A stretch of 14,939 nucleotides of DNA. It comes from Alectoria sarmentosa (Eukaryota; Ascomycota; Lecanoromycetes; Lecanorales; Parmeliaceae). The stretch is taken from the NCBI GenBank assembly GCA_009733775.1, contig WOGZ01000563.1, forward strand, positions 1-14,939. Reading direction: 5' to 3'. Positions 8,561 through 14,939 of this stretch are shown here, in pieces (positions within the stretch are counted from its first letter, which is position 1; each line of letters starts with the position of its first letter). Under the pieces are notes generated by a model. The model was given only the letters and a program-made list of their open reading frames with translations, was not told the origin of the DNA and did not search any database. Position numbers and translations under genes: made by a program.

Positions 8561-8579
8561 AAAAGGGGGGGGAGATGAT
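8560..8579 (+). other. G8 tract in a purine run
   Basis: Eight consecutive G (8565-8572) sit in the purine run AAAAAGGGGGGGGAGA, between the two copies of the 74-bp repeat. It is the longest G run in the element, surprising in a RIP-decayed setting. It resembles a polypurine tract and could be a second plus-strand primer or a secondary expansion. Function is unproven. Confidence 0.35.
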
Positions 8580-8644
8580 GCATAAAAAATAAAAATAATT
8601 TATAAAATAAAGGTGATTTATGAGAGAATAATCATATTCTTTTT

Positions 8645-8718
8645 CGAATTTTCATTGTTTTTATTCGATTTTGAACATCGCGAGTTTCGAATTTCGTGTT
8701 TGAAATTCGAATTTTTAT
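8645..8718 (+). repeat. 74-bp tail repeat, second E1 copy
   Basis: Same length as the first copy, sharing TTTGAACATCGCGAGTTTCG; start-to-start distance is 158 bp. The sequence between the copies includes the G8 tract and an A-rich segment. Confidence 0.75.
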
Positions 8719-8765
8719 CGAGCGCATAAAGAATAAAGAAGATATATAAGAATAATTTCACATTA

Positions 8766-8839
8766 ATTATTCGACGTTAAATTTATTATAATTATTCGAC
8801 GTTCGATTTATCTTATTTATTTGATGTTCGATTTTTTTG
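8766..8839 (+). repeat. Tandem repeat of about 25 bp next to the right LTR of E1
   Basis: Three units, ATTATTCGACGTT.. at 8766-8790 and 8791-8814 and a diverged ATTTATTTGATGTTCG at 8815-8839. E2 has a matching array at 13615-13690 in the same place before its polypurine tract. The shared core is TTCGACGTT. It may bind a factor or be a leftover of replication slippage near plus-strand priming. Confidence 0.65.
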
Positions 8840-8850
8840 AGAATATACGT

Positions 8851-8861
8851 GCGAAAAAGAA
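8851..8861 (+). promoter_or_regulatory. Polypurine tract of E1 (decayed)
   Basis: GCGAAAAAGAA directly precedes the TG of the right LTR. The E2 equivalent, GCGAAGGGGAA (13699-13709), shows that G-to-A changes turned GGGG into AAAG here. Polypurine tracts prime plus-strand DNA synthesis. Confidence 0.75.
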
Positions 8862-8983
8862 TGTCGAAATTTAGATTATGTGATAAATCACGTGTCGAAT
8901 GCATGCGCTCATAATTTAATCGCACTTTCCTTCATAGCACTTTTAAAGTAATATAATTAAGTGTTTTATATCATATTTTCACA
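8862..8983 (+). repeat. Right LTR of E1 (122 bp)
   Basis: It starts TGTCGAAATT and ends TTTTCACA, with no gap against the left LTR. Of 17 differences 15 are C-to-T or G-to-A in this copy. One CACGTG survives (TCACGTG at 8888-8894); the 16-bp palindrome of the left LTR is broken here. Confidence 0.93.
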
Positions 8984-8988
8984 GAAAT
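8984..8988 (+). repeat. Target-site duplication of E1, right copy (GAAAT)
   Basis: Identical to 1787-1791. E2's gag frame (frame 1) resumes with the next codon, CGC at 8989. Confidence 0.92.
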
Positions 8989-9537
8989 CGCGATAATCGC
9001 GATAATCATAATGATTATAATAATTGTAAAAATTATAAAAATCGTGATCGAGAAGAAAAAAATTTCGAGTTCAAATTCGTTAAAAAAAAGAATTAATTTA
9101 ATAATGTTAACGCAATTGTGACGATTATTCAATTCAAAATCGCTCGTTATTTTATCGTTTATATTAATTTTATTGTTTTTATTGCTCTTGTCGTTTCCGT
9201 CGCTCTTAAATCAATTTTCGAATTTATCATAAATTTTAACGTTTTAAATAAAAAGGTTTATGAAATTATTAAGTTTAAAGTTATCGATAAAACGCAAGTT
9301 ATTATTTTATTCATTATAACAATAATGTTTTTTTTTTGATTTCGCGATTGTGTTTATATTCAACATATAATTCATATTTTTTTAATTTTTAAAATCTTTA
9401 AATCTTTTTAATTTTCACATTTTATGAATGATTTTATCGATAATCGCATAATTATCGATTTTGAAAATATCAAATTTAAATACAAAATGAATGATGTTAA
9501 GCGTATCTTAATTTTTCGAAACATTTAATTCGTGTTT
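8989..9537 (+). pseudogene. gag: E2 gag, 3' part, and gag-protease linker
   Basis: It continues frame 1 from 1791 as RDNRDNHNDYNN, an Arg/Asn/Asp-rich stretch typical of the RNA-binding tail after a zinc knuckle, then REEKN and KFVKKKN. The open segment at 9118-9339 (QFKIARYFIVYINFIVFIAL) has many Ile, Val and Phe codons one transition from Thr, Ala and Ser, so it was probably a low-complexity linker. Stops follow at 9094-9096 and 9340-9342. The 73-codon open frame is a polyprotein fragment, not a membrane protein despite its present hydrophobicity. Confidence 0.7.
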
Positions 9538-9780
9538 AATTGTGACTTCAATTTCATTTTTAAAAAACAATGAAAAAATAAAGATTTTTTTTGATTTTTA
9601 TTTTCGACGACATTATCGTCGAAAAACAGCGTTTCTTTTTTAAATATATTCAAAATTATTTATATGCGTTCGATATTTAAAAGAAACCCTTTTTAATCTT
9701 AATAATCATTAATGAAAAGATTTCCGTTTATGATAAATCCTCAATTGAATTTATTTTTGATAATTAAAAATCTTAATTAT
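9538..9780 (+). pseudogene. pol: E2 protease region with frame change
   Basis: In frame 1, N-C-D-F-N-F-I-F starting at 9538 is the best candidate for the protease active site (D-[ST]-G-S-x-S-H), with Asp to Asn and Gly to Asp. From about 9603 the protein continues in frame 3: FDDIIVEKQRF, then INEKISVYDKSSIEFIFDN, matching the distal copia protease region before GAG-pre-integrase. The frame change falls near a run of eight T (9585-9592) and fits a one-base loss. The exact active-site assignment is uncertain; the distal half is clearer. Confidence 0.6.
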
Positions 9781-10650
9781 TGTCGAAATCTCAAATTGAT
9801 AAAATAATTTTTCGCATATAACACGCATATTATGATCATTTAAACGTTCAAAATTTCAAAAAGTTGATCAAAATGTGCGTTAAAATAAATTTTTTAATTT
9901 CATTTTTCGATGATATTTACGAATCATGTTTTATGATCAATATAAAAATAAAATCATATAAACGACACATTGTTTTTAAAAAATGATAAAACGATTTAAT
10001 TTATAATAATCTTCAGGGTTTATTCGATGCCTTTTGAAATAACTTTAAATGAATAATCATTTTTTTTAATAATAAAATTTTTCGATTTGACGTTTATTTA
10101 TTGCTCAATAAATTTAATTTAATGATTCTTATTACATTCAAGATGTTTTTTAATAATTCGAAATATAATAATAATAAATATACTCGTTTTCGCATTAATT
10201 ATGACATTAAATTCGATAATTATCAAATGAAAGCTTTTTGATTATTCAAGAATATTATTTAAAAAGACATCGTATTTAATAATTTTCAAATAAATAATAA
10301 ATTTGAACATTTAAACGTTATTATTTAACGCAAAATAAACGTTATATTTAAAAAAAAAAAAAAATTTAAAAATATTGAACAGAGTTTATTCGAGCGATTA
10401 ATATTCTTCGCAATATTTAATTCATTATCAATCATAACGTTATCTTATTCGAAATCAATATCGAATTTTTTTTTGATATATTTTATTTACGCATTATCGA
10501 TCAAATTAATTATTATCAAATTATTTTTTATAATATTGATTAAAAGAAATATCAAGATCGTGTCATTAAAGAACGTCTTTTAAATTATCAAAATAAAAAT
10601 TATCGCATGTTTTTAAATAGCGATGAAATAATTGTTATTTTCAATGTTAA
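9781..10650 (+). pseudogene. pol: E2 GAG-pre-integrase and integrase
   Basis: Frame 3: H-A-Y-Y-D-H-L-N-V-Q-N-F-K-K-L (about 9818-9866) matches the H-x-R-x-x-H-L-x-x-x-x-x-x-x-L of GAG-pre-integrase. IYNNLQG (9999-10019) has the first catalytic Asp changed to Asn (AAT 10008-10010). RFRINYDIKFDN has the second changed to Asn (AAT 10197-10199). The catalytic Glu is intact (GAA 10305-10307), and 35 residues lie between the last two, the D,D(35)E spacing. After a run of 15 A (10350-10364) the frame becomes 2, where KERLLNYQNKNYRMF (about 10568-10612) matches the G-x-L-x-G-Y-x-x-x-x-x-Y-R segment. Inactive by two catalytic losses, stops and a frame change. Confidence 0.82.
10350..10364 (+). repeat. 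Poly-A run (15) at an E2 frame change
   Basis: Integrase reads in frame 3 before this run and in frame 2 after it. A one-base loss in the run explains it; either slippage or an assembly error could be the cause. Confidence 0.6.
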
Positions 10651-11220
10651 TTGAATCGATAATGTTTTTTTCAAACTCATTTTTTTCGAATTAAACATCA
10701 TTATCATCGAAAAATAAATTAACGTTTATTACAATAAATGTAGGCTCGTTGAAAACATCGAACATTAAAATTTTTTTTTTTTTTTTTCATTTACAATTTC
10801 AAAGAAAAAGCGTTAAAAGAGATATATAATTATCGAAAAAAAAATTAATGATTTATTTAATTTCATTTTAATCTTAAAAAGAATTTCGTTAAAAATTATA
10901 ATCGTTTTAAATGTATTTGATTTGAAATTTATAATAAAATAATTGTTTAATACGTTTAATGATAATATTATAATTTTTTTATTTTTATTCACATCGATGA
11001 TCAAATTTATCATTCGCTTTATGATTAATAAAGTTTTTAAATTTATTTTCATTATAAAATCATTTAAAATCATGAAATTATATCAAAATTTTATTTCGAA
11101 TTCTCTCATTTTATTAATAAAAGTTATTTTCATTGAATTTTATAAGTCTTAAAATTTTAAAAAGATTATAACGGATTTTTATCGCAAAATGCATTAACAA
11201 ATGATCATATAAAACGAAAT
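10651..11220 (+). pseudogene. pol: E2 integrase-RT linker
   Basis: Low-complexity linker in frame 2, with a run of 17 T at 10771-10787. The open segment 10943-11152 (NTFNDNIIIFLFLF..) has Ile, Phe and Leu codons mostly one transition from Thr, Ser and Pro. No domain recognised; the assignment rests on position between integrase and RT and on frame continuity with RT. Confidence 0.6.
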
Positions 11221-12110
11221 CGATTCTCTTATTATTAATAACATTTAAATCTTGATAAATTTATTTTCAAATGCGCGTGTCTTGAAAAACAAATGAATTT
11301 ATAAAATTAAAAAAAATTTTATCGACGAAATCGTACGATATAAAGTTTATTAAATAATTTATGATTTCGAATAATAAAAAAAAATCGATTTCAACGAAAT
11401 TTTCGTCTCGATAATCAAATTTATAAATTATAAAATCATTTTCGTTTTTGCGACAATTTTAAATTGAAAATTTAAATAAATGAATATTAAAATCGTTTTC
11501 TTATATGATGATATCGAAAAAACAATTTATATAATGTAATTCACGAGATTTAAAATCAAAAATAAAAAAAATAAGATTTATAAACTTATTAAAGCGTTAT
11601 ACGATTTGAAATAATCTTTTAAAATTTAATATAATACTCTTATTACGTATCTTAAAAAATTGAATTTCAAATTTATCGTTATTAATTTTTTGATATTTAT
11701 TAATAACATTATCATTATTATTATTTATATGAACGATATTCTATTTATAAATTTTAATAAAATCGATATTTAAATAATCAAAAATAAGTTTTATAAAAAA
11801 TTTGAGATGATCGATTTGAGTTTATGCATTTATTATTTCGATATAACGATCGTAAAAAATCGTATCAATCGCATTTTGCGTTTTGAACAAACAATTTATA
11901 TTAAAAAGTTTTTTATCGATTATAATATAATTGAATCCGCGATCATTTTAATTCTCATTATTAATGATAAATTTTATATCGTCGAAAATGATTTTATAAT
12001 CATTAAAGAATCTCGTTATATTTATCAATTTGTCATCGACTTTTTTATATATATGATATTGAACATACGCCCGAATATCGTTTTCGCAATTTCAATGATT
12101 TTTTAATATG
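11221..12110 (+). pseudogene. pol: E2 reverse transcriptase (RVT_2)
   Basis: Frame 2. Landmarks in order: LKNK.IYKIKKNFIDEIVRYK (to about 11344) for the W-V-x-K-x-K-x-x-x-x-G-x-I-x-R-Y-K block; FNEIFVSIIKFINYKIIF; MNIKIVFLYDDI with the motif A Asp changed to Asn (11483-11485); ALYDLK for A-L-Y-G-L-K; YMND at 11726-11737 for Y-V-D-D. MIDLSLCIYYFDITIVKNR from 11807 matches the M-x-D-L-G-x-x-x-x-Y-L-G segment, and ILNIRPNIVFAISMIF to 12103 the T-R-P-D-I-x-F-A-V segment. Stops are present throughout. It diverges strongly from E1 in the same segments, so the two elements belong to different families. Confidence 0.88.
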
Positions 12111-12663
12111 ATTCGAATTTTAATATTTTTCATCAAAGCGCAATCAAACGCATTTTTCGATATTTCAATTATACGAAAAATTGATAATTTATATTTCGAG
12201 ACGATTTTAAACCCCTCGCAAATTATATCGACGTTAATTAAATAAACGATTAAAACATTCGACGTTTTATTTTTAAATACGTTTTTAATATAAATAATGT
12301 GATAATTAATTAATTTTTCAAATGATAATTCATAATAACGTTTTCAATTTATAAAATCGAATATATTAATCAAATTTAAATCATCAAAAAGACGATTTGA
12401 TTGCGCGAATTTCTCAATCAATTTAATTTAAACGTTAAATGTTTTTAAATAATAATAATTTATTGCGATAATTAAGGCGTTATAACGTTAATTAAAAACC
12501 CTCAATTTTATGTTCATATTAAGCATATTAACATTCAACATCATTATATATAAAAATAAATCATCGCTGAGAATATCATTTTAAAATATGTTTTTATCGA
12601 TTAATAAATAATTGACGATCTTATTAAGGCTCTCTTTAAGAACAAATTCGAAAATTTTCATTA
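12111..12663 (+). pseudogene. pol: E2 RNase H and end of pol
   Basis: Frame 2 continues. IKRIFRYFNYTKN (about 12149-12187) matches the K-R-I-x-R-Y-L-K-x-T motif; NPQFYVHIKHINIQHHYI (12497-12550) is the C-terminal copia RNase H signature; IIDDLIKALFKNKFENFH matches the final I-A-D-x-L-T-K-x-L segment, ending near 12662. Broken by stops but with no indel in this part. Confidence 0.87.
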
Positions 12664-13354
12664 ATTAATCGAATTGAAATATTGTTTATAAATGATTTCT
12701 TATATCAACTTTAAAAAAGTCGTTATTATAATTTTAAAAAAATTATCATTATAATTTCAAAAAAGCAATCATTATTTATGAAATCAATTTAATGTTATTA
12801 TTTAATAATTTCAAGGAAACGATTTCATTAATTTTCACACTTTGAATAATCGATCGAGTTTATTCGCAGAATCTCAATTATCAATCTTGACGTTCTTTAT
12901 AAACAAATTTTTATTTATCAAAACTCAATTTAAAACTGATTTGTCGTTATTGCATTTATAATCATAAATCTTACGAACATTTATTTAAAAGACTCATATT
13001 TACGTGCGATTCAAATTTAAGAAATATATTATTATCAAAAAGGTCGTTATCGCCAAAATTGCTCAATTATTCACGAAATTCTTCAATAACATAATTTTCA
13101 AATGCTTTTAAACGCCATCACAATTATTATGTTTATGCTTTTAAACGTTATTATCGTTATCATTATTATCATTATTGTCGCAATATATCGATAATAATTT
13201 ATATACACTCTATTAATCATTATTATCAAATATCAATATCTTGAAACGACTTTTATAAATCTTGCGATCGATCGCATACATGCATATACAATTCGAAATA
13301 TTTCTTTTAATCGAAACATTACCTTCACATATATTCTTCGATTATATATCGATC
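12664..13354 (+). other. 3' tail of E2, first part
   Basis: Non-coding tail aligned with that of E1 from about 12808. An open frame near 12909-13089 reads KLICRYCIYNHKSYE then SKRSLSP, parallel to the 7872-8054 ORF of E1, but has no ATG. The last part (13277-13354) aligns to E1 from about 8286 with ACAATTCGAAATATTTC in both. No other feature is seen. Confidence 0.55.
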
Positions 13355-13478
13355 GATTTTTGATATGCATCAAATGAATTGAAAATAAATTTGTCAAAAA
13401 ACGGTTTTTCGTCAAAAAGTGGAATTTTTTTTATGTGATATCGTGACGAATATGTTTAAAAGAATATAATCGTTTTCA
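13355..13478 (+). repeat. Highly conserved tail block, E2 copy
   Basis: 95% identical (118 of 124, no gaps) to 8357-8480; all six differences are transitions, two towards C in E2 and four towards T or A. It lies about 230 bp before the 3' LTR. Confidence 0.85.
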
Positions 13479-13494
13479 AAATTCGATTTTTTTT

Positions 13495-13568
13495 CGAATT
13501 TTCACTGTTTTTATTCGATTTTAAACATCGCGAATTTCAAATCTCATATTTTGAAATTTGAGTGTCTT
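13495..13568 (+). repeat. 74-bp tail repeat, single E2 copy
   Basis: Matches 8487-8560 and 8645-8718 of E1. The core ATCGCGA is retained while G-to-A changes blur the rest (GAATTTCAAATCTC). Only one copy is present, so the duplication in E1 arose after the families split or was lost here. Confidence 0.7.
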
Positions 13569-13614
13569 AGAAAATATAAAAAGTGATAAAAAAATATAAA
13601 ATGTTTTCACGTTT

Positions 13615-13690
13615 ATAACTCGACGTTACGATTCACTTTTATTATTCGACGTTGATTTTCACTTTTATAACTCGAAGTTCAGATTTAAAA
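13615..13690 (+). repeat. 26-bp tandem repeat before the E2 polypurine tract
   Basis: Units at 13615-13640, 13641-13666 and 13667-13690 share ATNANTCGACGTT and a CACTTTT half. This corresponds to 8766-8839 in E1. Confidence 0.7.
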
Positions 13691-13698
13691 AAATGCGA

Positions 13699-13709
13699 GC
13701 GAAGGGGAA
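13699..13709 (+). promoter_or_regulatory. Polypurine tract of E2
   Basis: GCGAAGGGGAA directly precedes the TG of the LTR. It keeps four G, unlike the decayed tract of E1, and would prime plus-strand synthesis. Confidence 0.78.
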
Positions 13710-13844
13710 TGTTGAAATTCGGGTTATGTGACGTCAAGCCTTGACGGTCATATGCGCACATTAATGCGTTCGTATATAGATCGCTCTTTCTTTCGTAATA
13801 CTTTTAAAGCAATACAATCAAGTGCTTTATTTCATATTTTAACA
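13710..13844 (+). repeat. 3' LTR of E2 (135 bp)
   Basis: It starts TGTTGAAATTCGGG and ends CATATTTTAACA. The first ~20 bp and last ~50 bp match the E1 LTRs, while the middle differs and is 13 bp longer. TGACGTCA at 13729-13736 and the inverted repeat CGTCAAG-C-CTTGACG (13732-13746) lie where E1 has its CACGTG boxes and 16-bp palindrome. TATATAG (about 13773-13779) could be a TATA element. The next five bases, AATAT, would be the target duplication but cannot be tested without the 5' LTR. Confidence 0.85.
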
Positions 13845-14268
13845 AATATCATTATTAAAAACAAAACATCGTTTTAATGCAACAATATATCGAATTTAAC
13901 AAGTAAATAATTTTGACAAACAAACAAATTCGATAAGCAGATTTTTAAACGAGAACTTTTTATATTATAATAAAAAAATTCTTTTCGCAATTATAATCGT
14001 AAAATAATATAAAAAGTAGCATTGTTATTAACGACGTTATATTATTTTACCCGTTTAACATATTTTAAGCCTCGTTATATACGATCAAAAAGTTCGATTT
14101 ATAACGATTATTTAACAGTTTTTCATCGATTATACAATCGTTGTTCAATCGTTGTTCAATCAATCAAAAAACCCAACGCCTTTCTTAAAATCAAAAGCGG
14201 TTGAATAACCTTTACAACGTTATTGATTAATTAATCATCAAACAACCGTTTTTTGGTTTTTTGACTGT
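13845..14268. other. AT-rich spacer, no recognised gene
   Basis: Sequence outside E2. A 60-codon open frame (14022-14204, plus strand, starting TTG) reads TLYYFTRLTYFKPRYIRSKS; it matches no family I recognise and is probably chance or decayed DNA. CAATCGTTGTT is directly repeated at 14135-14145 and 14146-14156. Confidence 0.5.
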
Positions 14269-14835
14269 CACATATCCATTCTTATCACATACCCGTGATC
14301 ATCGTAATCACATATTCATGACCGTATTCACTGTAACCACATGATCATGGCCGTATCCACTACAATCACATGGTTATGGCCGTTCTCACTGCAACCACAT
14401 ACCCATGATCGTACCCACTGCAACCACATACCCATGGTCATATTCATTGCAACCACATGATCGTGGCCGTACCCACTGCAACCACATACCCATGGTCGTA
14501 CCCATTGCAATCACATACCCATGGTCACTGCAACCACATGATCATGGCCGTTCCCATTGCAATCACATACCCATGGCCATACCCACTGCAACCACATGAT
14601 CGTGGCCGTACTCATTACAACCACATACCCATGGCCGTACCCACTGCAATCACATATCCATGGCCACTGCAACCACATGATCATGACCGTTCCCACTGCA
14701 ACCACATGATCGTGACCGTACCCACTGCAACCACATACCCATGGCCGTACCCACTGCAATCACATACCCATGGCCACTGCAACCACATGATTATGGCCGT
14801 TCCCATTGCAACCACATGATCATGATCATTGCGAT
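14269..14835 (+). repeat. Minisatellite array, 29-bp and 23-bp monomers
   Basis: Twenty-one head-to-tail units starting CACAT. Most are 29 bp; units at 14286, 14512, 14651, 14761 and 14813 are 23 bp and the first is 17 bp. Two classes alternate: CACATACCCATGG.. and CACATGATCATGG... The shared part is ACTGCAAC. A triplet (29-mer ending CAAT, 23-mer, 29-mer with CGTTCCC) recurs from 14483, 14622 and 14732, spaced 139 and 110 bp, so there is a higher-order repeat. Composition is far richer in G and C than the rest of the window. Long open frames on both strands here are by-products of the repeat, not genes. Confidence 0.93.
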
Positions 14836-14939
14836 GGCGATGACCATATGGTTGCAGCAGCCATGGATATGTGACTGCGATGGATACGGGTCTGTGACTG
14901 CGATGGGTACGGGTCTGTGACTGCGATGGGTACGGGTCT
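14836..14939 (-). repeat. Inverted continuation of the satellite, homogeneous 23-bp units
   Basis: After 14835 the array changes strand: ATGGTTGCAGCAGCCATGG (14848-14866) is the reverse complement of a monomer core. Three almost identical 23-bp units follow at 14870, 14893 and 14916 (TGTGACTGCGATGG.. then ACGGGTC), differing at one base in the first. The array runs off the window end. Confidence 0.85.

Larger units (their letters stand above)
1792..8983 (+). mobile_element. Nested Ty1/copia LTR retrotransposon E1, complete but RIP-inactivated
   Basis: A full-length element of 7192 bp bounded by 122-bp LTRs (1792-1913 and 8862-8983) that start TG and end CA, with GAAAT target duplications outside. 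Inside, in order: a putative primer-binding site (1914-1928), a long leader, a Ser-rich open frame (2908-3264), one continuous gag-pol frame from 3257 to about 7735 (gag, protease, integrase, RT, RNase H), a ~1.1 kb non-coding tail, and a purine-rich tract before the right LTR. Domain order places it in Ty1/copia. Stops and catalytic-site transitions make it non-autonomous. It sits in the gag of E2 in the same orientation and is therefore the younger of the two. Confidence 0.93.
484..13844 (+). mobile_element. Outer Ty1/copia LTR retrotransposon E2, RIP-decayed, interrupted by E1
   Basis: This is the older element of the nest. Domains run in copia order: gag (484-1791, continuing at 8989), protease, integrase, reverse transcriptase and RNase H (to about 12663), a non-coding tail, a polypurine tract and a 3' LTR (13710-13844). 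Integrase before reverse transcriptase is the diagnostic Ty1/copia order. Bases 1792-8988 are the nested E1 plus one copy of the target duplication. Coding frames: frame 1 for gag and the start of protease, frame 3 from about 9603, frame 2 from about 10370, so there are two frame changes in addition to many nonsense codons. The element cannot encode functional proteins. The 5' LTR is outside the window. Confidence 0.88.

Noticed and set aside
9562..9568. AAAAAAC as a programmed -1 frameshift site
   Set aside because: In frame 1 the codons are AAA AAA CAA, so the slippery heptamer is out of phase, and the site would split protease itself.
10813..11073. Minus-strand 86-codon open frame
   Set aside because: Opposite the low-complexity integrase-RT linker of E2; AT-rich codons only and no motif.
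13233..13415. Minus-strand 60-codon open frame in the E2 tail
   Set aside because: The matching E1 region is broken by stops on this strand, and the conservation is of DNA including parts outside the frame.
14328..14819. Long open frames on both strands in the satellite, up to 120 codons
   Set aside because: They arise because both 29- and 23-bp monomers are free of stops in most frames; repeat length is not a multiple of three and the peptides are repeat artefacts.
14269..14835. CRISPR-like array
   Set aside because: Monomers are contiguous and vary gradually; there are no unique spacers between constant repeats, and the context is eukaryotic.

Overview
The window is AT-rich and holds no intact gene. 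It is best read as a transposon-filled AT isochore of a filamentous ascomycete (Pezizomycotina-like) that has suffered repeat-induced point mutation (RIP). The reasons are: Ty1/copia-type gag-pol reading frames that stay aligned over kilobases but are cut by many TAA/TGA stops; changes at known catalytic positions that are transitions (D to N, G to D, S to F, C to Y, H to Y); and CpG that stays common, so the decay does not look like simple methyl-CpG loss. The species cannot be named from this sequence. No tRNA, rRNA, CRISPR or host gene was seen.

The layout is a nested pair. An outer, older copia element (E2) fills about 1-1791 and 8989-13844. It has a Ser/Asn-rich gag N-terminus (484-840), the gag body and zinc knuckle (841-1734), then, after the interruption, the rest of gag, protease, integrase, reverse transcriptase, RNase H, a ~1 kb non-coding tail and a 3' LTR (13710-13844). 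Its 5' LTR lies outside the window. A second copia element (E1, 1792-8983, 7192 bp) is inserted in E2's gag just after the zinc knuckle. E1 has two 122-bp LTRs, the target-site duplication GAAAT (1787-1791 and 8984-8988), a primer-binding site that looks like the half-tRNA(iMet) type, a ~1.3 kb leader ending in a Ser-rich open frame, one continuous gag-pol frame (3257-7735) and a ~1.1 kb tail. Removing E1 plus one GAAAT takes out 7197 bases (2399 codons) and restores E2's reading frame exactly.

E1 and E2 have clearly diverged gag and pol but share the LTR ends and the whole plan of the 3' tail: a possible small ORF, a block 95% identical over 124 bp, a ~74-bp repeat, a ~25-bp tandem array next to the polypurine tract, and then the LTR. 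Non-coding tail conserved better than pol is the most unusual feature of the window.

Beyond E2, 13845-14268 is AT-rich spacer with no recognised gene. At 14269 the composition changes sharply to a GC-richer minisatellite with 29-bp and 23-bp monomers, a higher-order pattern, and an orientation switch near 14840. It runs off the window end.
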